Origin: Mucilaginibacter segetis
Lineage (GTDB): Bacteria; Bacteroidota; Bacteroidia; Sphingobacteriales; Sphingobacteriaceae
DNA: 64,000 nt
Assembly: GCF_016522075.1 (NCBI RefSeq)
Contig: NZ_JAEHFW010000002.1
Location: 496,001 to 560,000 of the forward strand
Reading direction: 5' to 3'
In this document: in pieces, positions 34,214 to 43,700 of the stretch
How the letters are laid out: every line of letters begins with the position of its first letter
Position numbering within the stretch: position 1 is the first letter of the stretch
The notes under the pieces: generated by a model
The model's input: the letters and a program-made list of their open reading frames with translations, nothing else
What the model was told of the DNA's origin: nothing
The model's database searches: none
Translations under genes and position numbers: made by a program

Positions 34214-35013
34214 AAACTTTACCCGCCATACACTTTACGGATACCACCTTGCTTGACCCAACAAACCCCATAACCGTTAACCTGATAGGGGCAGGCGGGA
34301 CGGGACACCGTATGCTCACCGAACTAGTCAGGATGCACATTTCCTTACTGGCGTTCGGTAAACCCGGATTGCAGGTTAATCTCTTTGATGATGATATAAT
34401 TACCGAAGCGAACAGGGGCAGGCAAATGTTTGCCCCGACAGAAATCGGGCATTTTAAATCTGTAATCCTGATAAACCGTATTAACCGTTTTAATGGCACA
34501 AACTGGAAAGCCGTACCCGAACGTTTCAGCACCAAGACCCTGCACCTTTTACCCAATACAGGCAAAGCAAATATTTATATTACCTGCGTAGATACTGCAA
34601 GCGCAAGATTTGATATTGCTGGCGCATTGAGAAAGGTTTGCAGGGACAGCCGTAACGACCGCGCCAAGCCTTTCTACTGGATGGACTTGGGCAACAGCCG
34701 TTTTACAGGGCAATTGGTATTATCTACCCTCGATGAAATCAAACAACCCGAATCGGAACGCTTCAGGCCAGTAGCCAGCCTGCCAAAGGTAACCGATGAA
34801 TTTAAGGACTTGTTAGAGGAAGTGGACGACAAAGATGAGCCGAGTTGCTCCCAGGCCGAAGCCCTCAGAAAACAGGATTTATATATCAATACAGCTTTAG
34901 CCGTTTACGGTGCGGAACTGCTATGGCAGTTACTAAGCGATGGCATGATAGAACATCGGGGCTTATTCCTGAACATTAAAAAGTTTAAAACCACACCGCT
35001 CAAAATAGTTTAA
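34210..35013 (+). CDS. PRTRC system ThiF-family (E1-like) protein
   Basis: This 267-residue adenylating-enzyme fold has the nucleotide-binding loop V-N-L-I-G-A-G-G-T-G-H near residues 22-32, the L-F-D-D-D motif near 58, and an N-R-G-R-Q substitution for the usual N-x-x-R-Q arginine motif. It ends the PRTRC operon and overlaps protein B by 4 nt. A strong 14-bp hairpin follows 20 nt later. No ParB-related PRTRC gene or PRTRC A is present in this window. Confidence 0.85.
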   Translation: MKTLPAIHFTDTTLLDPTNPITVNLIGAGGTGHRMLTELVRMHISLLAFGKPGLQVNLFDDDIITEANRGRQMFAPTEIGHFKSVILINRINRFNGTNWKAVPERFSTKTLHLLPNTGKANIYITCVDTASARFDIAGALRKVCRDSRNDRAKPFYWMDLGNSRFTGQLVLSTLDEIKQPESERFRPVASLPKVTDEFKDLLEEVDDKDEPSCSQAEALRKQDLYINTALAVYGAELLWQLLSDGMIEHRGLFLNIKKFKTTPLKIV

Positions 35014-35032
35014 TACTATCTGCTATGAAATC

Positions 35033-35072
35033 ATCATGAGCCTAATTTTTCCACCGATATTAGGCTCATGAT
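35033..35072 (+). terminator. Long perfect hairpin at the end of the PRTRC operon
   Basis: ATCATGAGCCTAAT (35033-35046) and ATTAGGCTCATGAT (35059-35072) form a 14-bp perfect stem with a 12-nt loop, and flanking TGAA/TTCA can extend it. There is no T run. It separates the ThiF stop (35013) from the next gene at 35103. It is probably a terminator or a partial read-through attenuator. Confidence 0.6.
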
Positions 35073-35102
35073 AGCTTCATCACCATTAAAAAAAATACTT
35101 GG

Positions 35103-35288
35103 ATGAAAATTATTGATTTGGACGGCAGGGAAATCGAAGTGACGGACTTGGACCTGGCAATCATGCAGGCGGATGATTATCGCCATTACAGGGTTAACGA
35201 ACCATCAGAAATGCACCTGCATTTATATGACTATTGGGAAGATTTTTATCAAAAGTTGTTGTTACTGGATAAAGAGATAAAAGAATGA
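35103..35288 (+). CDS. Small acidic protein, 61 residues, coupled to macro-domain gene
   Basis: This is a short acidic protein (M-K-I-I-D-L-D-G-R-E-I-E-V-T-D-L-D-L-A...). Its stop overlaps the next ATG by 4 nt (35285-35288), a strong sign of co-translation with the macro-domain gene. I recall similar short proteins in Bacteroidota PRTRC-type elements, but no function. Its size and pairing would fit a small partner of the macro protein. Confidence 0.65.
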   Translation: MKIIDLDGREIEVTDLDLAIMQADDYRHYRVNEPSEMHLHLYDYWEDFYQKLLLLDKEIKE

Positions 35289-35734
35289 TTAATTATGTGA
35301 AAGGCATCCTGCTGGAAAGTCCAGCGGTCGCGCTCGTCAACACCGTGAATACGGTTGGGGTGATGGGTAAAGGGATTGCCCTGCAATTCAAAAAGGCTTT
35401 TCCGCATAATTTTGAAGTATACAGGGAAGCTTGCCGTACAGGGCACGTTAACATCGGTAAAATTTTGGCGGTCACAGACCGCAACTTATTATACGGAGAT
35501 AAATTGATCCTCAATTTGCCGACCAAAACACATTGGCGATTGCCGTCTGAATACGATTATATAGCAGCTGGGTTGGTCGTATTAAGAAACTATCTATCAA
35601 CTCATCACGTAGCAAGTGTTGCCATTCCTGCGCTTGGCTGCGGAAACGGGGGGCTGGATTGGTTGAAAGTAAAACTAATGATAGAAGATGCGTTAGGTAA
35701 TATAGAAATTCCCGTTTGGGTCTATGAGCCTTGA
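35285..35734 (+). CDS. Macro-domain protein, DarG-like ADP-ribosyl hydrolase module
   Basis: This 149-residue single macro domain has 'VNTVNTVGVMGKGIALQFKK' (about residues 18-37), the ADP-ribose-binding core that closely resembles DarG antitoxins, and 'IPALGCGNGGLDW' near 115-127. DarG proteins are about 350 residues with a second DarT-inhibiting domain, which is missing here. No DarT ADP-ribosyltransferase is adjacent either. It may be a solitary hydrolase that protects the element from DarT-type defence, or the remains of a DarTG pair. It is co-translated with the 61-residue gene. Confidence 0.85.
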   Translation: MINYVKGILLESPAVALVNTVNTVGVMGKGIALQFKKAFPHNFEVYREACRTGHVNIGKILAVTDRNLLYGDKLILNLPTKTHWRLPSEYDYIAAGLVVLRNYLSTHHVASVAIPALGCGNGGLDWLKVKLMIEDALGNIEIPVWVYEP

Positions 35735-36468
35735 CCGCATACCCGGTGCGCCGGAACCGCCACATGCTCCTGCCCTCGCAAGAGGCGGTTCCGGCAGTTA
35801 AGGCTGCTTGATTTGAACAAAATCTAACCCTGCCCCGCATACCTTATATTTTCTTCAAAACAAGCGGTGTTATTTTTCCGGGTTTTTGCGGCCTTGGGTT
35901 ATCCTAACGTTTATTTGGTGCCCCATTTCTTCACACGTTTCAGGATTGCATGTGCCGGGAGGCGGTCATTATAGGACATCAGCTTTTCGAGCTTTCTTTG
36001 AATCCGTAATTTCGGGAATCAGTTCCAGTGCAACGATTTAGGCTAAAACCCAGATCAGGCCGTGTACACACAGGCATTTTTTCTCACAGTGCTTTCTTAA
36101 CTTGTTGTCGCCGGAGATGACCAGACAGGCTGATTGCCGCGCATAATAAATAGGGTACGGTCGGCTGCTTCAGCCCGGTAAGAAATTCAAGCGTTATGTT
36201 TATGCCTATACCGTACCCCGGGTCGCTGAATGGCTGGTTTATTATCAATTGTACCTGGTCACTGGCAACAAATGGGAAGGGGCGGAATCTCCTGGCCATT
36301 TTATAGAAGCTCCCATCAATGTGATTATGAATGAATCTGTTCAGGTGTAAAACGGTTAATTAAGCCGCATACTGACATAATTAAAGCGATTTTAAGTGCT
36401 CTATGACTTAATCATAAAAAGATTGTAAAGCCGTCTTTTTTTGCGGTTTAAGTGGGTATTTTTGAAAT
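35735..36468. other. 734-nt gene-free region with a strong hairpin
   Basis: No convincing gene is present. A 12-bp hairpin (35750-35795) follows the macro gene. Further right, a plus-strand frame ending at a TAA near 36350 gives about 60 protein-like codons ('KRYVYAYTVPRVAEWLVYYQ', then 'GHFIEAPINVI'), preceded by stops. It may be the relic of a decayed gene. The end of the region (36431-36468) holds a promoter-like element shared with 38292. Confidence 0.45.
35750..35795. other. 12-bp GC-rich inverted repeat
   Basis: GCCGGAACCGCC (35750-35761) and GGCGGTTCCGGC (35784-35795) form a perfect 12-bp stem around a 22-nt loop, 15 nt after the macro gene stop. It lacks a T run. It could end transcription, or act as a recombination or transfer site of the element. 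Nothing else near it decides between these. Confidence 0.6.
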
Positions 36469-36471
36469 ATG
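36431..36471 (+). promoter_or_regulatory. Shared upstream element, copy 1
   Basis: These 41 nt match 38292-38332 at 31 positions with identical spacing to the ATG. The strongest block is TTTTTTGCGGTTTA (36437-36450). It is followed by TATTTTTG (36457-36464, a TAnnTTTG box) 4 nt before the ATG at 36469. The short spacer suggests a leaderless transcript and places the conserved block as an operator or -33-like site. Confidence 0.6.
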
Positions 36472-37137
36472 AATACCGATAGTCTTTTTCCAAATTTGAC
36501 CATTGTCAACCTCTTAAATGACTTTCATCAAAACGAGTTTGATGTTTCCACCATTGATAACTACATGGTCAGCTACCATGCCTTCCTGAATTATTTTAAA
36601 ATTATTGCTGATAGAAAAGGAGAAATAAGGAAAGATGACCTAATAATTGGTATTAATTTCACCTACGGATGGATGCCAACCATTTTTAGTTTTAAAAATG
36701 ATGATTTTGACTATCCGCTTCACATACTTAACCAGGTACAGCAGGGCGCAATTATTGGAATCAAGGAGTTTAATGCTCTTAAGTCGTTGTTCAACAATTC
36801 AATAGTCGGAACATCAAAGCTATTGCATTTCATTAATCCGGAGCAATATGCAATATGGGACAGCCGTGTTTGTCGGTTCGCGACAGGCCGTAATAATGTG
36901 TACCAATCACAAGTGAATAACACAGAGTATTTCAACCGATATTTGAATTTAAGCAGATTGCTGTCATCCGAACCCCTATTTGAATATGAGATATATCAGC
37001 CATTTTGCAAAAAATTAAATGAATATCAACAAAAGACTATTCCTGTTACTCCTTTACGGGTTCTTGAACTTTTACTTTTCTTAATGGATATTAAAAAATA
37101 TGGTCGAAATAATAAAGTAACAGCGGTGGTTGAATAA
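36469..37137 (+). CDS. Hypothetical protein with 'LLHFINPEQYAIWDSRV' motif, 222 residues
   Basis: The function is unknown. The central motif S-K-L-L-H-F-I-N-P-E-Q-Y-A-I-W-D-S-R-V (about residues 119-137) is one I recall from small helical proteins found in defence-type regions, resembling HhH-containing families. The rest is helical. It is read 68 nt upstream of the WYL regulator, and its promoter element is nearly identical to the one in front of the RecBCD-linked 205-residue gene. It is therefore probably co-regulated with that operon. Confidence 0.6.
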   Translation: MNTDSLFPNLTIVNLLNDFHQNEFDVSTIDNYMVSYHAFLNYFKIIADRKGEIRKDDLIIGINFTYGWMPTIFSFKNDDFDYPLHILNQVQQGAIIGIKEFNALKSLFNNSIVGTSKLLHFINPEQYAIWDSRVCRFATGRNNVYQSQVNNTEYFNRYLNLSRLLSSEPLFEYEIYQPFCKKLNEYQQKTIPVTPLRVLELLLFLMDIKKYGRNNKVTAVVE

Positions 37138-37154
37138 GTGAATACTATCAGACG

Positions 37155-37185
37155 TTTGCAGTATTTGACTTATTTAAATACTTTG
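37155..37185 (+). promoter_or_regulatory. Probable promoter/operator of the WYL gene
   Basis: TTTG (37155-37158) and TACTTTG (37179-37185) are 20 nt apart, close to a Bacteroidota promoter but one base short of TAnnTTTG. GTATTT (37161-37166) and AAATAC (37176-37181) form an inverted repeat between them, the expected place for an autoregulator such as the WYL protein encoded at 37206. Confidence 0.4.
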
Positions 37186-37205
37186 CATAACCTTATCTTT
37201 AACCA

Positions 37206-38282
37206 ATGAAACAAGAAGCCCGCCTAAAAAAATGGGACGAACTTATTAGGCAGAAGCGCTATCCTGGGATCCAAAATTTTTGCGCATTGTCAGGTGCGGA
37301 AAGAACTGTTTCAGATCGGACTCTTGAATCTGATATTCGAGAACTCAAAAGGATTTTAGCATCTAAATATACCTCCTTAGAATCGGCTCAGCTTTTGAAA
37401 TATAGTAGAAGCCGTGGAGGTTATTATTACCCTGAATCCATCAGCGCCTTTACTGAAATCGATTCGCGCGACATTCGGAATCTACAGGAATTAAGCCGTA
37501 GCTTAAGCGGATTTACGCATTTATTTGTCACCAATGAAGCTAAAAATGCGTTCTACAAATTAAAAGCCATAGCTAAACTTGAAGAAAGTACTAAGGGGCA
37601 CGATGCACTCTGGAATCCTGTTATCTATACAAAGGAAGGGGCGCGTGACGGACAAGATTTTTTCGACGAGATCATTCATTCAATTGAAGATTTATGTGCT
37701 ATAACGCTTCAATATCGGGCATTTGGAAAAAAACAATTAAAGAAACACTTAGTCTTGCCGTTAGTAATCAAGGAGTGGCAAAATGCTTGGTATTTATTAG
37801 CCTGTCCGTTACCTGACCCGGAGATAAAAAGGCTTAGGTTGAAAAAAGACGAACTCCAACTCTTTGCACTGAACAGGATACAACATATTAGCAGAGAATC
37901 TATTTCGCTCAGACCAAAAATCGTCAATCTGGGGGAATTTAACCCTGCAACCTACTTTCAAAATAGTTTTGGGGTGTTCCGTGAAAATTTAAGTATGTCA
38001 GAAAACCAGCCTGAAATTTTAAAACTTATGCTGGACACCGCTGATGCGTGGATGTACGATTATATAAAACGCACCCCTATACATCCGACCGTCCATATTC
38101 TTAGTGATGACCCCGAAAAGAATTATTTGCGATTTACGATGGATTTAGAATGGAGTCCTGAACTAGAGGCTTTTTTACTTCAGTTCTCACCGATGCTCAA
38201 GCTTAAGGGAACTGTAAAAGCGGTAAAAAAATTTAGGGAGCGGCTGAAGCGTATCCAAGATTCTTATTCAGATTTAAATTAA
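37206..38282 (+). CDS. WYL-domain transcriptional regulator
   Basis: The protein has 358 residues. The N-terminal winged-helix region carries an 'SDRTLESDIRELK' recognition segment (about 35-50). The WYL domain (about 155-265) has 'LQYRAFGKKQLKKHLVLPL' and 'EWQNAWYLLACPL'. The C-terminal WCX-like extension is about 275-355. WYL proteins (BrxR, CapW and relatives) commonly repress phage-defence operons until induced. It lies between two genes that share the same upstream element (36431 and 38292), so it is the likely regulator of both and of recDCB. Confidence 0.85.
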   Translation: MKQEARLKKWDELIRQKRYPGIQNFCALSGAERTVSDRTLESDIRELKRILASKYTSLESAQLLKYSRSRGGYYYPESISAFTEIDSRDIRNLQELSRSLSGFTHLFVTNEAKNAFYKLKAIAKLEESTKGHDALWNPVIYTKEGARDGQDFFDEIIHSIEDLCAITLQYRAFGKKQLKKHLVLPLVIKEWQNAWYLLACPLPDPEIKRLRLKKDELQLFALNRIQHISRESISLRPKIVNLGEFNPATYFQNSFGVFRENLSMSENQPEILKLMLDTADAWMYDYIKRTPIHPTVHILSDDPEKNYLRFTMDLEWSPELEAFLLQFSPMLKLKGTVKAVKKFRERLKRIQDSYSDLN

Positions 38283-38291
38283 GTAGCTAAC

Positions 38292-38332
38292 CCGTGATTT
38301 TTTGCGGTTTACAATAGCAGTTTTGTAATATG
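38292..38332 (+). promoter_or_regulatory. Shared upstream element, copy 2 (before the RecBCD operon)
   Basis: This copy matches 36431-36471 at 31 of 41 positions. The TTTTTTGCGGTTTA block (38298-38311) and T-T-T-T-G 4 nt before ATG 38330 are both kept. The -7-like box is CAGTTTTG, one mismatch from consensus. It would drive the operon of the 205-residue gene and recDCB. Confidence 0.6.
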
Positions 38333-38947
38333 GAAAAAACAGAAGTCCTGAATAATATAACTTGCTATATCGCACAGGCGCAATTGTGGCATAAGTTACG
38401 TTTAACACATACCGATGATCAACTCAACGATCTATTGTTGCAAATAATTATAATTGAAGAGGAGCTATTGGCTTTTTATGGGCTTCCCAATACGCTCCAT
38501 TATAATGAATACTTTCAGTTACTGGCATTAAAAGATGATTTTATATTAGCCGATGCTAAACAGCTAATTTCCGAATTAGAGGAAGCGGCGGCTACATTCT
38601 TAAGTAGCCCTGTTATCACCGATGTAGAATTACTGAGGCAAGCTTTTGAAAATAAAACAATCATTGAAAATGTTTTGCCAGCAACCCGGCTAAAGCTAAA
38701 ACCGGAGCCTTATTTTGATTACGTTTACGAAACTAAATTTTTAAAAGGACTTACAGAACCCCAGGTAATGCTTACAGATTTTCAGATCGTAGCTGAAAAT
38801 GGCCTGGGACAAAAATTGACTGATTTAAGCATAAATCAGGATTTGTGTTCTGACGATTATGAGTCATTGCACACTTTTAATTTACAGTTTAAAGAAGATT
38901 TTATTCTAAATTATCAAGATTATAAAAATCGAATTATGGTTCAATAG
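38330..38947 (+). CDS. Hypothetical protein heading the RecBCD operon, 205 residues
   Basis: I do not recognise this protein. It is acidic and largely helical, with a central Glu-rich helix ('ELEEAAATFL') and a beta-type C-terminal third. It starts at the shared upstream element and is followed after 26 nt by recD, with the same direction and similar AT-rich composition. It is therefore almost certainly part of that operon. It could be a RecBCD-associated subunit or regulator. It contains no nuclease or P-loop motif. Confidence 0.6.
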   Translation: MEKTEVLNNITCYIAQAQLWHKLRLTHTDDQLNDLLLQIIIIEEELLAFYGLPNTLHYNEYFQLLALKDDFILADAKQLISELEEAAATFLSSPVITDVELLRQAFENKTIIENVLPATRLKLKPEPYFDYVYETKFLKGLTEPQVMLTDFQIVAENGLGQKLTDLSINQDLCSDDYESLHTFNLQFKEDFILNYQDYKNRIMVQ

Positions 38948-38973
38948 TCATTGATTAACCTTATCCAACTTAG

Positions 38974-40740
38974 ATGAAACAAACCCTAAATGATGTACAC
39001 CAACAATTCGCGGAATTCTTTCCGGGGAAAGTTTTGGCGCCTTTTGTATATCTCTTATCCAAGAAATTGAGCGAAGGCCATATTTGTCTGAATATTGATC
39101 TGTTAGCCGACGAACTGGAAGGATTGCCTGTCAATTATCAAAAAATAATTGAAAATGACAAGGAAAAGCTCGTTTATGAGCAGTTGGTTACTGATGAAAA
39201 TGGTCTGCAACCTTTTATCTTACATAATAGGAGATTGTACCTTGAACGATATTTTGCTTACGAAACAAAAATCCTGAATGGAATACTGACCTTAATAAAA
39301 AATGGAGAACCGTTAATAGCTGGCCGATGTGCTACACTACTTACTAATTGTGAGCTTATCAATGACCTTTTCAAAGGCAACTTTTCGCAAGATGAGATAG
39401 ATTGGCAAATGGCTGGTGTGCTGGTGGGTGTAATTAATAATTTTACCATAATTACGGGCGGGCCGGGAACAGGTAAGACCACAACATTGGCAAAGTTGCT
39501 TGCAGTTCTTTACACCATTGAGCCTAATATACGAGTTGCGCTTGCCGCCCCTACTGGTAAAGCCGCAATGCGGATGGCAGAATCATTACAAAGTGCCAGA
39601 ATTGACGCCCCGGAATCAGTGGTAAATCGAATAAAAGCATTAGAACCGGTGACGTTACATCGATTGCTCAAATCCGTTCCCAATTCAACCCAGTTTCGAC
39701 ATAATGCCGAGAATCCTTTACCTGAAGACGTAATCGTAATTGATGAAGCTTCAATGGTAGATGTTGCGCTTTTTGCAAAGCTAATGGAAGCGGTTGGGCC
39801 ACATACACGACTAATATTTCTCGGTGATAAAAATCAACTGGCATCTGTTGAAGCAGGCAGTATGCTTGGCGATTTATGCCAATTCGAACCAATTATTAAT
39901 ACGGTTCCTCAAGAAACAGCAATTGTTTTAAATGCTGTTTTAAAATTGCCAGCTGCTAAGCAGTCGCACCCATTAGCAGGACACATTATTGAACTGAAAA
40001 AAAGCCATCGTTTTTCGGACACTTCTGAGATCGGAAATTTAAGTCATGCTATTTTAGCGGGCCAAATTGAAGCAATAAAACCCGGAAGCGATGTAACCAT
40101 TGATCATAATTTTAATCATCATTTATTGGCCGCTTTTTTTGCAGGTTTTGAAACCTATATCAATGAAGGTGATATTACACAAGCACTACAAAAACTTAAT
40201 TCTCAAAGAATATTGTGTGCAGTTTGGGAGGGCGAACAAGGCGTAACGCATTTAAATACCTTGGTTGAAGAATACCTTAAGAGCAAGAAGTTAATTCGCA
40301 TCACTTCTGATTTTTATGAGAACAGGCCTATTATGGTTTCGCGAAATTATTATGATCTGGGATTATTCAATGGTGATACAGGAATTATTCGACCCGATGA
40401 AAACGGCAATTTAAAAGCCTGGTTTTCTGATGGTAAAGGAGGAGTCCGCGATGTACTCCCACATTACATTAGCGAAGTTCAAACGGTATTTGCAATGACC
40501 ATCCATAAAAGCCAAGGTTCGGAATATGACCGGGTGCTAATACTACTACCTGAAAAGGGTGGTGAAAGGCTGCTAACACGCGAATTGCTATACACCGCCG
40601 TAACGCGAGCGAAAAATAGCGTAACAATACAAGCCAGTCATGAAGTCATGCGAACAACGGTTATTACTTCAGTGCAACGAGCATCAGGAATCTTTGAACG
40701 ATTTATTCAATCATCGTCTACAAACCTAAATTTACAATAA
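38974..40740 (+). CDS. recD: Exodeoxyribonuclease V alpha subunit RecD
   Basis: This 588-residue superfamily 1B helicase has an N-terminal RecD domain (about 1-110), Walker A G-G-P-G-T-G-K-T-T-T near residues 162-171, D-E-A-S-M-V-D near 258, and a C-terminal motif 'VFAMTIHKSQGSEYDRV' followed by Y-T-A-V-T-R-A. RecD is the 5'-3' motor of RecBCD, which unwinds and degrades linear double-stranded DNA such as injected phage genomes. Gene order recD-recC-recB with 5-nt gaps makes one transcription unit. Confidence 0.9.
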   Translation: MKQTLNDVHQQFAEFFPGKVLAPFVYLLSKKLSEGHICLNIDLLADELEGLPVNYQKIIENDKEKLVYEQLVTDENGLQPFILHNRRLYLERYFAYETKILNGILTLIKNGEPLIAGRCATLLTNCELINDLFKGNFSQDEIDWQMAGVLVGVINNFTIITGGPGTGKTTTLAKLLAVLYTIEPNIRVALAAPTGKAAMRMAESLQSARIDAPESVVNRIKALEPVTLHRLLKSVPNSTQFRHNAENPLPEDVIVIDEASMVDVALFAKLMEAVGPHTRLIFLGDKNQLASVEAGSMLGDLCQFEPIINTVPQETAIVLNAVLKLPAAKQSHPLAGHIIELKKSHRFSDTSEIGNLSHAILAGQIEAIKPGSDVTIDHNFNHHLLAAFFAGFETYINEGDITQALQKLNSQRILCAVWEGEQGVTHLNTLVEEYLKSKKLIRITSDFYENRPIMVSRNYYDLGLFNGDTGIIRPDENGNLKAWFSDGKGGVRDVLPHYISEVQTVFAMTIHKSQGSEYDRVLILLPEKGGERLLTRELLYTAVTRAKNSVTIQASHEVMRTTVITSVQRASGIFERFIQSSSTNLNLQ

Positions 40741-40745
40741 CAGCT

Positions 40746-43700
40746 ATGGCATTATTTCTCAAAGTCTCTAACTCGCTGGAAAAGCTTGCCTTGCGTATCT
40801 CATCCGATATGCGTGATTTTCCCGGTGGTGTTTTCCAACCAGACTTTATCATTACGCAAACTTCCGGAATGAATAATTGGCTAAGGATACGTATTGCTGA
40901 AAATAACGGGATAACGGCTAATATTCGTTTTTTAAAACCAAACGACATTATTTATCAAATCTATTTCAGGCTTGACGGACCTAAAGAAAGAGTGCTGGCA
41001 GCAGATAATTTACAATGGGTGCTTTTTACTGAACTTGATGATGCAGCTTTCAAGCGCCGGTATCCGGTTATTGCAGGTTATTATAAGAATAACGATGAAG
41101 TGAAACGCCTCGGGCTTGCCCGTAAGGTAGGCGATCTGTTTGACCAATATCAAATATATCGACCTGATATGATCAGAGAATGGAACGCATTGGAGTTATC
41201 AAACGATTCTGTCACCTGGCAAGCCTGGCTTTGGATTAAAACGAAAGAATCGCTGGGTTCCCGTATACCTGATAAAACGCTCATTGCAGATTTTGTGATA
41301 AACGCATTGAAGGAACCGGAAAATCAAAATAAAATAAGGGAAAGATTACCTCGTATACATTTATTTGGCATTTCCATTCTTACAGCTTTTCACATTGACT
41401 TATTTAGACAATTAGGTGAACACATAGATATATGTTTCTACCTTTTGAATCCTGCACCGCAACTTTATTGGTATGAGGATAGAAGTCCTTCGCAAATAGC
41501 CCGTTGGATGAAGCGTTCCGCTATTGATGGCAAGTTTGCGCCGCCAATTGAAGGGAATACGCTGTTAACAAACTGGGGCAAAGTTATTCGGGACACCTTC
41601 AGTTTGCTTTTTAAGCACGAGGAATTGCTGGACAGGTATGATGACAGCGAAGTCGAACTCCCTGTTCCGGATACACTACTTAAAAAAATTCAGTTTGACC
41701 TTTTTAACAATGCTATCGAGGAAGACCGCCAAATAATAACTGTGAATGATCTTAAGGACGGTTCTCTAAGTTTCCATGCCTGCTATACACCGGCACGCGA
41801 AGTAGAAGTTTTTTATAATTATTTAGTAAGACAAGTTGAAACGGGTAAAATCACTTCTCCGAGGGATATTGTCGTCATGGTTAATGATATAGATGCCTAT
41901 GCGCCTTATATCCGCGCTGTATTCAAATCGGCCCCTTATTCATTTCCTTTTATTATCGCAGATGAGCATATTTCTGTAAACGAAGGTTTTTTCAATTCAC
42001 TTCAAGCTATTATGAACTTAAATTTAGATGAGTTTAAGGCCGAAGAAATATTGCAACTTTTAGAACTTGGGTATATACGACAACGTTTCGGTATTACAAA
42101 TGTAGATTTGATAAGACAAGCCGTCAATACTGCTAACATCCGGTTCGGAATATCTGGCAGCGAATTAGATGAGTCAGTTACATTAAGTTGGGAAAATGGA
42201 TTAAAACGTATAATGTACGGCATTTGTATGAGTGATCCGGTCGAATATCTCGGAGACGGATATGGTTTTTATCCCCTGGACCTTGCGGAGGGAGCATCTG
42301 CACTGGAGCTAGTTAAATTCACGCATTTTATTCAGGTGCTGATTTCAGTTTGCAGCGAACAGGAGCAAAACAGGACTCTTGCTGAATGGAGCCAATACCT
42401 GGAAGATAGTGTAAGACGATTACTATTTACAGGGGCAAATGATGATGATGCTGATTACCTTCTTTTTCGGGACTATCTGGAACGTTTAAACCTTATTTCG
42501 GAGACTATGGGCGAAAAAGTTAGTTTCAATGTATTTCGACAAAGTTTTATCAACGAAATGGAAGGAGAAACGCGCCCAGGTAACTTTATTTCGGGTGGAA
42601 TTACTTTTTGTTCATTGATTCCAATGCGCAGTATCCCTTTTAAAACAGTCGCGATCCTGGGTTTAAACTATGATAAGTTCCCCCGAAAAGAATCGCCTGT
42701 AACCTTTGATCTGATGAAAGCGCAACCCAAGCCGGGCGATAGAGATGTACGCGAAAACGACAAGCACTTATTTTTAGAAACAGTTCTTTCGGCGAAGGAA
42801 AGATTATATATCAGCTATATAGGCAGAAATTCTAAAGACAATACTGTCCAACCTCCTTCGGCATTGATCGACGAATTACTGGATTATATTACTGACGAGC
42901 CCACGTCGATGGTCACACTACATCCCCTTCATAGTTTTAGTTCAAAATATTCAGACACGGGCAATGACCTTTATACATACCTGACAGACCAGGAACTGTC
43001 AATACCTGCTTTAGATAAGACGGAAGTCAAGATGCTTGATTTTGCCGATATTAATATTGACAGCTTTATCGCTTTTTTTAAAAATCCGTTTAAAGCATAT
43101 TACAATAAAATACTTGGCATTTATTACCGTGAAGAGGCGCTATTGCTTGGTGACACCGAGATATTTGAACAGGATAAGCTTCAGGAGTGGAATCTGAAAA
43201 AAGATCTGCTTTTCCTGGATGATGCCTTGTTGCCTAACTATCGTAACAAAGGGGTAAAAACAGGCATTCTGCCATTAAAAAACATGGCTGATCTCGTGTT
43301 GGAAAAGACATATACGAGTATAGGCGAAGTCAAAGAATTAGTTCAGGAATGTGTCGGTGACAGCCTGCCAAGAAAGCAGCAGGTGGAAATTGTAATAGAC
43401 GATTCTATAATAAACGGAACTATATTTCCTGTATACGATCACGTATTAATGATTGCTTCGTTTTCAAAGAACGAAGCAAAATATTGCCTTGAAGCATATA
43501 TTCTTCATTTACTGGCGACCGCTGCCGAACTTGACCTGGAAACGCATTATATCTCGGCAACAACGCTTGAAAAAGTAGTACTACCATCTTTAACAAAAGA
43601 GATCGCATTCGAGAAATTAAAAGTCTTTCTTGATCTTTATAAGCGTGGGCATAAAGAACCGCTTGTTTTCTCTACGGATTTCAGGTTAGACATGAGTAAA

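Noticed and set aside
36174..36350. Possible small gene on the plus strand
   Set aside because: About 60 protein-like codons are preceded by an in-frame stop with no start codon or ribosome site. It is better read as a relic.
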